From positions 806,001 through 870,000 of the forward strand of contig CAVXYY010000005.1 of NCBI GenBank assembly GCA_963766195.1: a stretch of DNA of 64,000 bases. The letters run 5' to 3'. A program made the translations under genes and the position numbers. Positions 9,915 to 19,077 of the stretch are shown here, piece after piece. Every line of letters begins with the position of its first letter. The first letter of the stretch is position 1. This DNA is from JAHEFT01 sp963766195. GTDB taxonomy: Bacteria > Pseudomonadota > Gammaproteobacteria > Xanthomonadales > SZUA-36. Under the pieces are notes generated by a model. The model searched no databases, had not been told where the DNA came from, and was given only the letters and a program-made list of their open reading frames with translations.

Positions 9915-11033
9915 ATGCTGAAAGTGTTTGAAGAAAAATTGCTGCAACTTGTCAGCTGGCTGAAGACGGGCCCGGCCGGCACGTTCTTGCGCTGGTGGTT
10001 CGAAGAACTCAGGCAGGCGATGCCTGCCGCCTGGCAGCAGAAACTTCAGCATGCCATGCGCCGCGTTACACTCGTGCTTCACGGCGACTCACTGATTATC
10101 GGCCTGGACGAGAACCGTGTGCTGCAGACCCTCGATGTGTTTTCCATCACGCAGGACGAGTCCTTGCAGCAAAGGGAAGTCGAAAATCTCCTGTTGAGAA
10201 ATGAATTGCAGGAGGCGCCGCGGTTTTTGCTGCTGGATATCGAGTCAGTCCTGAACCGGGAGTTGAAGCTTCCCCTGGCGGCGGAATCCAGCCTTGCGCA
10301 GGTATTGTTGTTTGAAATGGACCGGCAGACGCCGTTCAAGGCTTCAGACGTCTATTTCGATTGGAAAGTGCTGGAGCGGGACGGCGAAAGCGGTCAGCTT
10401 CGGCTGGAACTGTTCGTTGCACCAAAAACCGGAATTGATGAAGCTCTGAAGGCCGTGGCCAGCCGCGGCCTTCACCCGTCTGGTGTCGATATCGTCGATG
10501 GCGGGCGGACGCTGGGAGTAAACCTTCTGCCGCCTGACCGCAGGGCACGCAGAAGCAACCCCAGGGCACGTCTGAGCCTTGCCCTGGGCGCGCTGTCCTG
10601 CATATTGCTGGCGCTGGTGATGGCCCAATCCCTGTACTTGCGGGCACACCAGGTCACTGAACTCGAGGAAGCGATTGCAGCGGTCCAGGGAGAAGCCCGC
10701 GAAGTCATGCAGATCAAGAAAAAGATTGAGGAAACCAGCGAGGCGGCGGGCTTCCTGGCGCGCAGCCGGTCCGCCGCTCCACTGGCGATCGAAGTACTGG
10801 CGGACATCACGCGGATACTTCCCGACGACACTTATCTTGACCGCCTGGTGATTTCCAATTCGAGTGTCCAGATGCAGGGAAAATCAAAAAACGCACAGCA
10901 GTTGATCGAGCTGGTGAACGGGTCCGGCCTGCTCGACGCCGCAGCATTCCGCGGCTCAACCCGGCTGGACGCCCGTTCCGGCCTGGAAATATTTGAAGTA
11001 AATGCTGAAGTCGCCAGGACAGGGGTGAATTGA
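9915..11033 (+). CDS. gspL: Type II secretion protein GspL
   Basis: GspL is the inner-membrane protein that binds GspE with its cytoplasmic actin-like domain and GspM with its periplasmic ferredoxin-like domain. The 372-residue product has a cytoplasmic domain (about 1-215), one hydrophobic segment LALGALSCILLALVMAQSL (about 222-240) and a periplasmic PilN-like part containing a coiled-coil rich in Glu and Lys, followed by ADITRILPDDTYLDRLVIS. Identity comes from domain layout and position between gspK and gspM. The stop overlaps the gspM start. Confidence 0.9.
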   Translation: MLKVFEEKLLQLVSWLKTGPAGTFLRWWFEELRQAMPAAWQQKLQHAMRRVTLVLHGDSLIIGLDENRVLQTLDVFSITQDESLQQREVENLLLRNELQEAPRFLLLDIESVLNRELKLPLAAESSLAQVLLFEMDRQTPFKASDVYFDWKVLERDGESGQLRLELFVAPKTGIDEALKAVASRGLHPSGVDIVDGGRTLGVNLLPPDRRARRSNPRARLSLALGALSCILLALVMAQSLYLRAHQVTELEEAIAAVQGEAREVMQIKKKIEETSEAAGFLARSRSAAPLAIEVLADITRILPDDTYLDRLVISNSSVQMQGKSKNAQQLIELVNGSGLLDAAAFRGSTRLDARSGLEIFEVNAEVARTGVN

Positions 11034-11632
11034 TGGCACTGGTTGCGGAACAGGGCAATAACCGGCTGGCTGCGATCCTGCTGTTCGTCATCGCGATCAT
11101 CTTGGTGTACCTGGTTTGCTTCCATTGGTTCATTTTGCGGCACCTGGAGTACAGCAGCGAAATTTCGGACCTGTCGGAACAACTCGGGCGGTTCGAACGC
11201 GTCGCCGCGCAGAAAACGCACTATGAATCATTGCTGGAGGATCTTGAAAACCGCAAATCAGACGAGAACCTGTTCCTGGAAGGCAGCGATTTCAACGAAG
11301 CGGCCGCTGAAATGTCGGAACGCCTGAACCAGATGGTCAGTATCCAGGCTGAAGACACCTGCCAGATCGTCAGCCGCCAGCCGGTAAGGCCAAGGATCCA
11401 GGAACGGTTTGAGAAAGTGACCGTCAATGTGCGCATGCGCTGTAACATCGAAGATTTTGAAAAGGTGTTGTATGCGCTGGAAACTACGATTCCGATGCTG
11501 ATCGCAGACGAGGTTACGGTGATCAAGCCCCGGTCCCGCAGGCGGGCCAATAACCTGTCTGCATCCGGTGAAACGGCCCTGGATATCCGGTTCAACATGT
11601 CGGGTTACCTGAGCAAGGGCACAGAGCCATGA
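11033..11632 (+). CDS. gspM: Type II secretion protein GspM
   Basis: GspM is a bitopic inner-membrane partner of GspL. ATG 11033 overlaps the gspL stop; an adjacent TTG at 11030 is less likely. The product is 199 residues with one membrane helix at about 15-37 (AILLFVIAIILVYLVC), a short coiled coil (SSEISDLSEQLGRFERV) and a PilO-like periplasmic domain ending in beta-rich sequence. The sequence itself is poorly conserved, as is normal for GspM, so position carries much of the weight. Confidence 0.85.
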   Translation: MALVAEQGNNRLAAILLFVIAIILVYLVCFHWFILRHLEYSSEISDLSEQLGRFERVAAQKTHYESLLEDLENRKSDENLFLEGSDFNEAAAEMSERLNQMVSIQAEDTCQIVSRQPVRPRIQERFEKVTVNVRMRCNIEDFEKVLYALETTIPMLIADEVTVIKPRSRRRANNLSASGETALDIRFNMSGYLSKGTEP

Positions 11633-12411
11633 TCAAGTGGTTCGAAGGCAATCCCGTGGCTATCGTACTGGCGTCAATTTGCGGCGGACTGTTGTTGATA
11701 TCATTGATCCTCGCGGTGATCGGATCGCTGCCGCCATCCGTCCCGGATGCGGGTCCTGAAGATGAGGAGGCCGGTTTTATCATCACCGTGCCTGAACTGG
11801 CGGAGAATGAACCGATCGAAACTTATGCAGTCATAACCGAGCGGCCGGTGTTCAACGAGAACCGGCTGCCGGCGATTGAGGATGATTCGGCTGACGGGAG
11901 TGATGAAGAGTTGGCGGATCAGGAAGTTGATACACCTGAATTTGAACTGGCCGGTGTCATCATTACACCATCGATCCGGATGGTAACCTTGAAAACCAAG
12001 GACCAGCCGGAATCACTCGTGGCGTTTGAAGGGCAGCCCCTGCAGGGTAACTATGGCAGCTGGCAGGTGAGCCGGATCGAGCCACGGCAGATTACCCTGG
12101 CTTCCGGCAGCGGCGAAGAAGTGCAGTTGAAACTGCAGGTTCATGACGCGACCATTGCAACCCCGCCCAAGCCGGTTCCTTCTGCCAGCAGCGCGGCGGT
12201 GGAGCCCGGTTCACAGGCGAGCCAGGAAGGAAGCGACCAACCGCTGACACGGGCGGAAGAAATCCGCCAGCGTATCGCGGAGAGAAGAGAGGAATTGAGG
12301 CGGGCCGCCGAGGAACAAGGCGAGGACGACGTCGATCCCAGGGAAGCTCGCAGGGAGCTCCAGTCGATGCTGACCGGTGTGCGGCGGAATGAAAAACAAG
12401 ATGAAAACTAA
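11629..12411 (+). CDS. gspN: Type II secretion protein GspN (XpsN-like, GspC-type role)
   Basis: The 260-residue product has one N-terminal membrane helix (about 10-33, IVLASICGGLLLISLILAVI) and a periplasmic domain with the pattern seen in GspC homology regions (FELAGVIITPSIRMVTLK, then GNYGSWQVSRIEPRQITLAS). The C-terminal 80 residues are low-complexity, charged and predicted helical, rich in Arg and Glu. Its place between gspM and gspD matches xpsN of Xanthomonas, which links the inner-membrane platform to the secretin in systems that have no separate gspC. No other gspC is present in this operon. The start overlaps the gspM end. Confidence 0.82.
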   Translation: MIKWFEGNPVAIVLASICGGLLLISLILAVIGSLPPSVPDAGPEDEEAGFIITVPELAENEPIETYAVITERPVFNENRLPAIEDDSADGSDEELADQEVDTPEFELAGVIITPSIRMVTLKTKDQPESLVAFEGQPLQGNYGSWQVSRIEPRQITLASGSGEEVQLKLQVHDATIATPPKPVPSASSAAVEPGSQASQEGSDQPLTRAEEIRQRIAERREELRRAAEEQGEDDVDPREARRELQSMLTGVRRNEKQDEN

Positions 12412-12430
12412 TCATAAAAGGATACCGGGG

Positions 12431-14684
12431 ATGAAAACGAATCACTCCGATCATTGCCCGCGAGCTGGATTGCCGGCACGGTGGCTGACGGTCGTCCGAT
12501 CCGCATCGGCGCGCCGGTTGGTATTGATGGCGCTGGTGGTCCTGGTGGCCGCAGCCTGCTCCACGACGTCCCGTATGCCCATGGGCCCTGTCAGCACGGG
12601 TAAAACCATCAGAACGGCGTCCGCGCCGATCCCCAGCCCTGATTCCGAGCCGGTCATTACCACCACGGTCAGTTCGAATCCCGGGGTGACCGCGATCGAA
12701 GTCTACGAGGGCAGCGGCATATTCATCAACGAAGAGGCCGCTGTCAGGGCGCCAGAAGTCGTAGCCGAGGACGGCGAGATCGTATTAAATTTTGAAGGAG
12801 AGTCCATCCAGTCTGTCGTGCACACCATCCTTGGCGAGGTTTTGCAGGAGACCTTCGTCATTGGTCCCGGTGTGAGTGGTGAAGTGACATTTTCCACCTC
12901 AAAACCGGTCAGCAGGGAACAGTTGATGCCAATCCTCGAGCTGTTACTGCGCTGGAATGGAGCCACCATGGTCTATACCGAGGGGCGTTACCATATTCTG
13001 CCGGTCGCGGATGCCATCAAGGGCCACCTGTTCCCGGAAATCGACAGCGTCGACCAGGCCAGGGGGTATGAAGTCCGCGCCGTGCCTTTGCAGTACATCG
13101 CAGCCAGCGAAATGGCGAAAATCCTGGAGCCCTATGTCCGGGATGGTGCGATCGTGCAGGCGGATGCATTCCGCCAGATCATTTTCCTGGCCGGTACGCC
13201 GGAGGAGTTGCGAAACTATCTGAAGACAGTCGAGATATTTGACGTCGACTGGCTGGCCGGTATGTCGGTGGGCATATACCCGCTGAAGACCGTCGATGTG
13301 GCTTCGATCATCACGGAGCTCGAGGGCATTTTCGGATCGGCTGCCGAATCACCCCTGGCTGGGATGTTCCGGTTCATTCCGCTCGAGCGCCTGGCTTCCG
13401 TGTTGGTGATCACGTTCGAGAAGGAATACCTGTATAAAGCCGAGGAGTGGATCAAGATCCTCGACCGGGGCGCCGCCGGAGCGGGCAAGCAATTGTACGT
13501 GTACCGGGTGAAAAACCTCGAGGCCGCCGTCCTGGCGGGATACCTGACGCAGTTGTTCGGCGGACAGAGCGGGCCACAAACCCAGCAGAACAGGTCGCAA
13601 GGCACGCTGGCGCCCGGCCTGGAACCGGCTACCGTGGGTTCAGTCGCGGATTTTAACCAGAACCGCCTGGGGATGGAGCAACAGGGCGGGCAGCAGGGAA
13701 ACCAATCCGGTTCGATTGACATCGGTACCGGAGACATCCGCATCACCTCCGTCGTGGAAACCAACTCCCTGTTGATCCAGGCTACCCAGGCTGAATTAAC
13801 TGCTGTCGAGGCCGCCATCGAACGCATCGACATCGAACCATTGCAAGTCCTGATCGAGTCACAGGTGCTCGACGTTGAACTGAACGAGGAGCTGCAGTTC
13901 GGCGTCAACTGGTTCCTGACCAATAATCCCAACCTGATCCCGCCGGAAATCGCTGACATCGATCAATATGTTCAGAGTGCCGCATTCGGCAGCGGCAACG
14001 CCGAGTCCGGGGGGTTCAATTTCCTGACCACGCTGGCGACTCCGCTGGCCAATGGAATGCCTTTCATCCGGGCGACCATCGCTGCGCTGGACGAGGTTAC
14101 TGACGTGCGCTCCCTCGCTGCGCCGTCCTTGCTGGTGAGAAACAACGCCACCGCGACCATCACCGTGGGAACCCAGGTGCCGGTGCAGTCTTCGTCCATT
14201 TCGACCGGCAACAACAACGTGGTCAGCAGCGCCCAGTACGTATCGACCGGTGTCACCCTGACCGTGACGCCACGGATCAATCCGGGCGGCCTGGTTTACA
14301 TGGATATTTCACAGGACATCAGCCGTCCCGGCGCCCGCGATCCGGATATTTCGACCAGCGGAAACCCGCCGATCAACAACAAGTCGGTCACCAGCCAGGT
14401 AGCGGTTCAGTCCGGCCAGACCGTGTTTCTCGGCGGACTCATTTCCGAGCAGGATTCCAGGGGGCGAAGCGGTGTCCCCTACCTGAGCCGGCTGCCCCTG
14501 ATTGGGCCGATTTTTCGGCTCGAAAACAAAAGCGCAGAGTCGAAGCGAAACACTGGTCATGATCACACCGACCGTGGTCGAGACCGCGGTCGATCTGAAA
14601 GACATCAGCGAGGAAATGGAAAAGGAATTTTCACGGGTTCCGCCCCTGAAGTGTTTCCCGGCTGAACAAGGAAGCCGAACTTGA
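12431..14684 (+). CDS. gspD: Type II secretion outer-membrane secretin GspD, one frameshift
   Basis: GspD forms the outer-membrane channel. ATG 12431 gives about 750 residues and a lipoprotein-type signal peptide ending LVAAAC, so the secretin is probably lipid-anchored; starts at 12389 or 12401 would only lengthen the signal. N-domains run to about residue 430, including a low-complexity Gln/Asn/Gly loop (about 395-435). The secretin core follows, with VLIESQVLDVELNEELQFGV, the TATITVGTQVPV stretch and GLISEQDSRGRSGVPYLSRL. The frame shifts near 14547: after NKSAESK the next frame gives ETLVMITPTVVE, the expected secretin ending, and stops at 14684. It closes the gsp operon. Confidence 0.94.
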
Positions 14685-14771
14685 GACCCCTCAATAAACG
14701 GCCCGCGCTGCGACTCCGGGAACAACGGAAAAATGATGGTTACGACAGAATCTGAAACAGACAGGATAAAC

Positions 14772-15200
14772 ATGAAAAACAAGAATTTGACCTCCAGGGC
14801 TGCCGTCATTGTCGGCGCCACCCTCTTCGCCATGCTGGCGGGTTGCGCCACGGTGGCGCCCACCACGGACGATATCATCGCCGAACGGGCCCAGGCGCGC
14901 TGGGATGCGGTACTGGCGAAGGACTACGCTACCGCTTACACCTATTACTCGCCGGGTTTCCGTTCCAAGGTGTCGGTGACCGACCTTGAAATCAAATTGC
15001 GGTTGCAGCGGGTGCGCTGGGTAACCGCAAAATACAAGGATCATACCTGCTCTGAAGACACCTGCACCGTGCATGTCAATATAACCTACCAGGTGAACAC
15101 CCCGGTTCCCGGCGTCAACACCTGGAGCGGATTCGACCTGATCGAGGAACAGTGGGTCAAAACCGGCGGAGAATGGTGGTACATCCCGCCGAATGGCTGA
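14772..15200 (+). CDS. Small putative lipoprotein, NTF2-like
   Basis: From ATG 14772, preceded by AGGATA, the product is about 142 residues with a lipoprotein signal peptide ending FAMLAGC. An earlier ATG at 14733 would add a hydrophilic stretch before the signal and is unlikely. The mature part begins with a helix (AERAQARWDAVLAKDYATAYTYY) and alternates strands, as in NTF2-like or DUF4440-type folds. It contains two closely spaced cysteines (CSEDTC) that could form a disulfide. Function is unknown. It lies 87 bases after gspD and may be transcribed with it. Confidence 0.8.
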   Translation: MKNKNLTSRAAVIVGATLFAMLAGCATVAPTTDDIIAERAQARWDAVLAKDYATAYTYYSPGFRSKVSVTDLEIKLRLQRVRWVTAKYKDHTCSEDTCTVHVNITYQVNTPVPGVNTWSGFDLIEEQWVKTGGEWWYIPPNG

Positions 15201-15231
15201 TTTCAGCACGGCTGTCTTGGCCTATTTTTAC

Positions 15232-15264
15232 AATCCCCCGAGTTGCTTTAAAGGGGGGTTTATC
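15232..15264 (+). terminator. Possible hairpin terminator after the gsp operon
   Basis: AATCCCCC at 15232-15239 can pair with GGGGGGTT at 15253-15260 across a 13-base loop, followed by TATCG. The loop is large and there is no long T run, so it is only a weak terminator candidate. The rest of the 178-base gap up to 15378 holds no convincing promoter I can name. Confidence 0.35.
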
Positions 15265-15378
15265 GTAACATTGAGCCGCTAATGACCGGGACGGAGTTTC
15301 CAAAGCGCTCAAAACGAGGTGCTTGGTGCGGCCCCGGTATGTTTGCAAGCCCTGTGTACACAACTTAGGAGTGTTGTA

Positions 15379-17175
15379 ATGAATAGAAAAAATTTGACAG
15401 CTGCGGTGTTGGCTGGTTTGGCAGGCGCTGCCGGACTTGCAGGCACTGCACAGGCAGTCAACCTGAACCCGGATGGATTGGGACAAGTCCTGATTTTTCC
15501 GTACTACACCGCTAACAGCGGTAACCAGACGATCCTGTCCGTGGTCAACACCACTGGCAATGCGAAAGCAGTGAAAGTCCGGTTCCTCGAAGGCTTCAAC
15601 TCTCGCGAAGTTCTTGACTTCAACCTGTATCTTTCACACCACGACGTGTGGGTCGCGGCAATCGCCAATGGCGCACCTGCTCCCGATTACCCGGGTACTG
15701 ACTATGATACAGACACGATCCTGATCATTCCGGACGATTCCTGCACGGTTCCTTATCTCTATGAGGATTACCAGGTGGAACTGGAAACCGGCGGTCTGGC
15801 AGGCATCCAGCCCTTCCTTGATTATGCTTATTCCGGCAAATACAATGACGGCGGTCCTGATAGCCCGATGCGTGCTGCTGAAGGTCATTTCGAAATGATC
15901 GAAATGGGTACAATTACCCCGGGTTCCGATACCGAAAAGGATATTACCCACATCCTGCATAAAGCAGACGACAAGGCAACTCCGCCCGTGCCCGCGTGGT
16001 ACGGCCCTGGTGATTGCGATCAATTGGTCAAAAACTGGACCGGTGGCTCGACCAGTGCCGGCGACGGCTTGTGGTACAAAGAAGCCAAAGGCGTTGGCCA
16101 GGCTTACACCGACACCGAACGCAATAGCGGCGGCTTGTTTGGCGGTGCTGCAATAATTCATCCGGCCAATGGCGCGATGTTCAGCTACGATGCCAAAGCT
16201 ATCCAGGGTTTCGACAGTACTGATGACGGAATTCACTACGTGCCAGGTAACAGCCATCCTTCACTGAATGATGGCAGCGAAACAGACGCATGGGTGTTCT
16301 TCGGTGTTCCGCAGAACGATGCTGTTAAACTTCAGTATGGTTTTTCTGTAGACGCACTTTCTGCTGTGTTCATGCATGAGTTCACCATGAATGAATACAC
16401 CACGGCTGATAGCCCTGCAGAAGCAGCCACCGAGTGGGTTGTAACCTTCCCGACCAAGAACTTCTATGTCGATGAAGACCTCCTGACCGGAGAAGAGGAA
16501 GCAATTTGGCAGCCAACAACGACCAAGTCAGGTGAGGGCGTTTATGAGTGTGGTTTCTGGGTACCGGGACAAACTTATCCGGTTACAAAGAATCCAGCTA
16601 CCAGCGAACTTATTGATGGCCCGGGTCCTTGGCAGAATCCAGGTTGGTTAGCTTGCAAGTATGAAAAAGTCGCGTTTTCCGAAAGTTTCAATGCTCGTCC
16701 TCCGTTCACCGAGACTTATGACGGTGGGGCTTGCGAAACAGTAGGACTGGTGACTTATGACCGTGACGAGCGGACCTTCAAGAGCCCGGATGGCCCAACT
16801 AAGCCGCCGGTGGTTTCACCTGCGCCTCCACAGGTTCCGGGTAAACCCACCTCTTTCCAACTGTGTAACGAAGTTAACGTGCTCCGTTTTGGTTCACGTT
16901 CGATCTTCGGCACCCCCGAAATCGACGACGACAGCCTGTTGATAACGGTATCGGATGAGTTCACCGATGGTTGGGGTTGGATTGATTATTACTCTGACAA
17001 GGATCATGTAGATTCAGCTGGTCTCGTAGGTCTGCCGGTCACCGGTTTTGCGGCTTGGCAGTTTGAGAACGGCTACGTCGAAAATGACGAAGGCGATCAG
17101 GTCAAGGCATTTTATGGTGGATTGTTCCAGCATAAGGGCAATGTCCGTAAGATCAGAGTCAGAACACCCAGATAG
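15379..17175 (+). CDS. Uncharacterised secreted protein, 598 residues
   Basis: I do not recognise a named family. ATG 15379 follows TTAGGAGTGTTGTA, a strong ribosome site. A clear Sec signal peptide (MNRKNLTAAVLAGLAG ending GTAQA) is followed by a conserved-looking opening, NPDGLGQVLIFPYYTANSG, then TILSVVNTTGNAKAVKVRF. Predicted structure is mostly beta. There are several spaced cysteines, and no transmembrane helix, PEP-CTERM or LPXTG-like tail. A proline-rich segment lies near residues 470-495. The coding sequence is visibly richer in A and T at third positions than its neighbours, which suggests high expression or foreign origin. Its position just after the gsp operon makes it a reasonable candidate for a secreted substrate or surface protein, but that is inference. 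A strong terminator follows. Confidence 0.85.
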   Translation: MNRKNLTAAVLAGLAGAAGLAGTAQAVNLNPDGLGQVLIFPYYTANSGNQTILSVVNTTGNAKAVKVRFLEGFNSREVLDFNLYLSHHDVWVAAIANGAPAPDYPGTDYDTDTILIIPDDSCTVPYLYEDYQVELETGGLAGIQPFLDYAYSGKYNDGGPDSPMRAAEGHFEMIEMGTITPGSDTEKDITHILHKADDKATPPVPAWYGPGDCDQLVKNWTGGSTSAGDGLWYKEAKGVGQAYTDTERNSGGLFGGAAIIHPANGAMFSYDAKAIQGFDSTDDGIHYVPGNSHPSLNDGSETDAWVFFGVPQNDAVKLQYGFSVDALSAVFMHEFTMNEYTTADSPAEAATEWVVTFPTKNFYVDEDLLTGEEEAIWQPTTTKSGEGVYECGFWVPGQTYPVTKNPATSELIDGPGPWQNPGWLACKYEKVAFSESFNARPPFTETYDGGACETVGLVTYDRDERTFKSPDGPTKPPVVSPAPPQVPGKPTSFQLCNEVNVLRFGSRSIFGTPEIDDDSLLITVSDEFTDGWGWIDYYSDKDHVDSAGLVGLPVTGFAAWQFENGYVENDEGDQVKAFYGGLFQHKGNVRKIRVRTPR

Positions 17176-17250
17176 GATTCTTAATTTCCGACTGGAAAAT
17201 GATCTGATCTCGATAAATAGCTGAATCCAAGCATTCAGTAGGTTAAACGG

Positions 17251-17280
17251 GGGGCTGCTTTTGCAGCCCCTTCGTTTATT
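17251..17280 (+). terminator. Rho-independent terminator
   Basis: GGGGCTGC (17251-17258) pairs perfectly with GCAGCCCC (17263-17270) around a TTTT loop and is followed by TTCGTTTATT. This is a good intrinsic terminator for the 598-residue secreted protein gene. Confidence 0.88.
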
Positions 17281-17319
17281 CAGAAGGAATGTATCTGTTA
17301 TCTGCGTGTGTGAATAATC

Positions 17320-18267
17320 ATGAATAAACTGCGATTTTTGTCCATTGTTTTGTGCTCCCTTATTTCCTCGATTGTTTGGTCCGAAAGTCAGACCCTGGAG
17401 GTCGCATTGGGCCTTTCACAAGAGCCCCTGGCCCGGCAGGGCGACGTTGTGCTGACCCAGGCCGAGATCGATGCCGCTTTCAGCAAAATTCCTTCTGACT
17501 ATCGTCTGACGTTCATCCGTGATGGCGAAAAGGTTGAAACCCTGGTGCGTAATTTGCTGATGAGCAAAACCCTGGCTGAAGAAGCAAAAAAAGCCGGATA
17601 TGACCAGGAAACGCTGGTAAAACTTCGTTTGGAACTGGCGGTGGAAAGTGAACTGGCCACCGAGTGGCTGGCAGACGTCGTTGCCAATGCGCCACCGGTT
17701 GACTTCGAATTGATCGCACACGAGCAATACATTCTGAATCCGGAAGCCTGGAAAAGCCCGGAGCAGATCGACGTTTCACATATCCTGATCAGCAGCGAAA
17801 GCCGTTCACCGGGAGCTGCATTGGAAATCGCAACCGGTCTGTACGAGCAATTGGTAGCGGATCCATCTCTCTACGATGCGATGGTTGCCGAATACTCCGA
17901 GGACCCGTCAAAGACGGTCAACGATGGCCGTTTCCCGCGGGTTAACCGGGAAGAAATGGTCAAACCGTTCGAGGAGGCCGCATTTGCACTGCGCGTTCCT
18001 GGAGAGATCAGCGAACCGGTTGAAACCAATTACGGATACCACATTATCCGGCTCAACCAGTATTTTCCTTCCGAGGTGCAACCCTTCGAGGCAATCAAGG
18101 AACAGGCCATTGAGAAGGCGCATAAAGAGTACCTCGACGATTACCGGAAGAGCTACCTGAGAAAAGTGCTTTCCAACCCGATCGTTCTGCCGGACGGAGC
18201 GGCGGAAGAAATGGCCAAACGATATTTCGGTGAAAACCTTGAACTCGCTCCCGAGATGGGTGACTGA
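17320..18267 (+). CDS. Periplasmic peptidyl-prolyl isomerase of the parvulin (SurA/PpiC) family
   Basis: This 315-residue protein has a signal peptide (MNKLRFLSIVLCSLISSIVWS) and a SurA-like helical N-domain (about 35-150). A parvulin domain (about 155-255) contains QIDVSHILIS, EYSEDPSKTVNDGRF and ISEPVETNYGYHIIRL. A helical C-terminal tail follows. It would assist folding of secreted or outer-membrane proteins. It lacks a second parvulin repeat, so it is not a classical SurA; it resembles single-domain foldases. The gene stands alone between a terminator and the polysaccharide cluster. Confidence 0.88.
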   Translation: MNKLRFLSIVLCSLISSIVWSESQTLEVALGLSQEPLARQGDVVLTQAEIDAAFSKIPSDYRLTFIRDGEKVETLVRNLLMSKTLAEEAKKAGYDQETLVKLRLELAVESELATEWLADVVANAPPVDFELIAHEQYILNPEAWKSPEQIDVSHILISSESRSPGAALEIATGLYEQLVADPSLYDAMVAEYSEDPSKTVNDGRFPRVNREEMVKPFEEAAFALRVPGEISEPVETNYGYHIIRLNQYFPSEVQPFEAIKEQAIEKAHKEYLDDYRKSYLRKVLSNPIVLPDGAAEEMAKRYFGENLELAPEMGD

Positions 18268-18299
18268 TTCAAACAGGTATAGATTGGCATTCAAAGCCG

Positions 18300-19077
18300 G
18301 TGTTTTTTTTCAGTAACAACGTATTCCGCCAATTGCTCACCCGGGCGATCAGGACGGATTACCTGGAAAATCTGACCGGGTTTGCCTGGCTGATTCTGCA
18401 GCCGCTGGTTTTGCTGGCGGTCTATGCTTTCGTGTTTACAACGATTTTCCAGACCCGGGTAGCCGACGCCGGTTCCGGTGGTTTCGTGCCCTACCTGGCG
18501 GTGGCTTTCTGGCCGTGGACTGCATTTTCCGAAGCCATCCTCCGCTCTTCGAACGTCATCAGCGCGAACGCCGCGCTGATCGGAAAAGTGGCCTTTCCCA
18601 GTGAGTTGCTGCCCTTGTCGGCGGTCAGCGCCGGCTTCCTGATGAACCTGGCGGGCTACCTGGCGGTCCTGATCGTGCTGCAGCTGACGGGCACCTCGAT
18701 CCACTGGCTGGGCGTTCTTGCGGCGCTGCCGGTACTGGCCCTGCTCTACCTGCTGGCCAGCGGGATTGCGCTGTTCGTCAGCGCGCTGCAGGTCTTTATC
18801 AGGGATGTTTCGCAGATCCTCCCACCGCTCATGACGTTCTGGTTTTTCACCACGCCCATCCTTTACAGTTCCAGTCTTCTGCCGGAGCGGTTCGCCAGCC
18901 TGATGCGTTTCAACCCGATGACCTGGTACATGGAGCGGCTGCGTGATTTCATTCTGCACGGAAACTTCAAACTGACACTATATGACCTCGCGGTACCCGC
19001 TGCTGACGCTCCTGGTGTTCTGGTTGTCCCTGAGATTCTTCAGACGGTTCGCCACCCATTTCGAGGATTTCCTGTGA
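18300..19077 (+). CDS. wzm: Polysaccharide ABC transporter permease (Wzm type), one frameshift
   Basis: This is the ABC-2 membrane subunit that exports an undecaprenyl-linked polysaccharide. The GTG start at 18300 and six hydrophobic segments fit Wzm, with TGFAWLILQPLVLLAVYAFV near the N-terminus and the MRFNPMTWYMERLRDFILHG motif near the end. As read directly, the frame runs on into the ATPase gene and would make a 654-residue fusion. The next frame from about 18998 gives LLTLLVFWLSLRFFRRF, then ATHFEDFL and a TGA at 19075-19077 overlapping the ATPase ATG. This is the usual end of a Wzm protein. One extra C in the CCC at 18996-18998 explains the apparent fusion. The repaired protein is about 258 residues. 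Confidence 0.88.
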
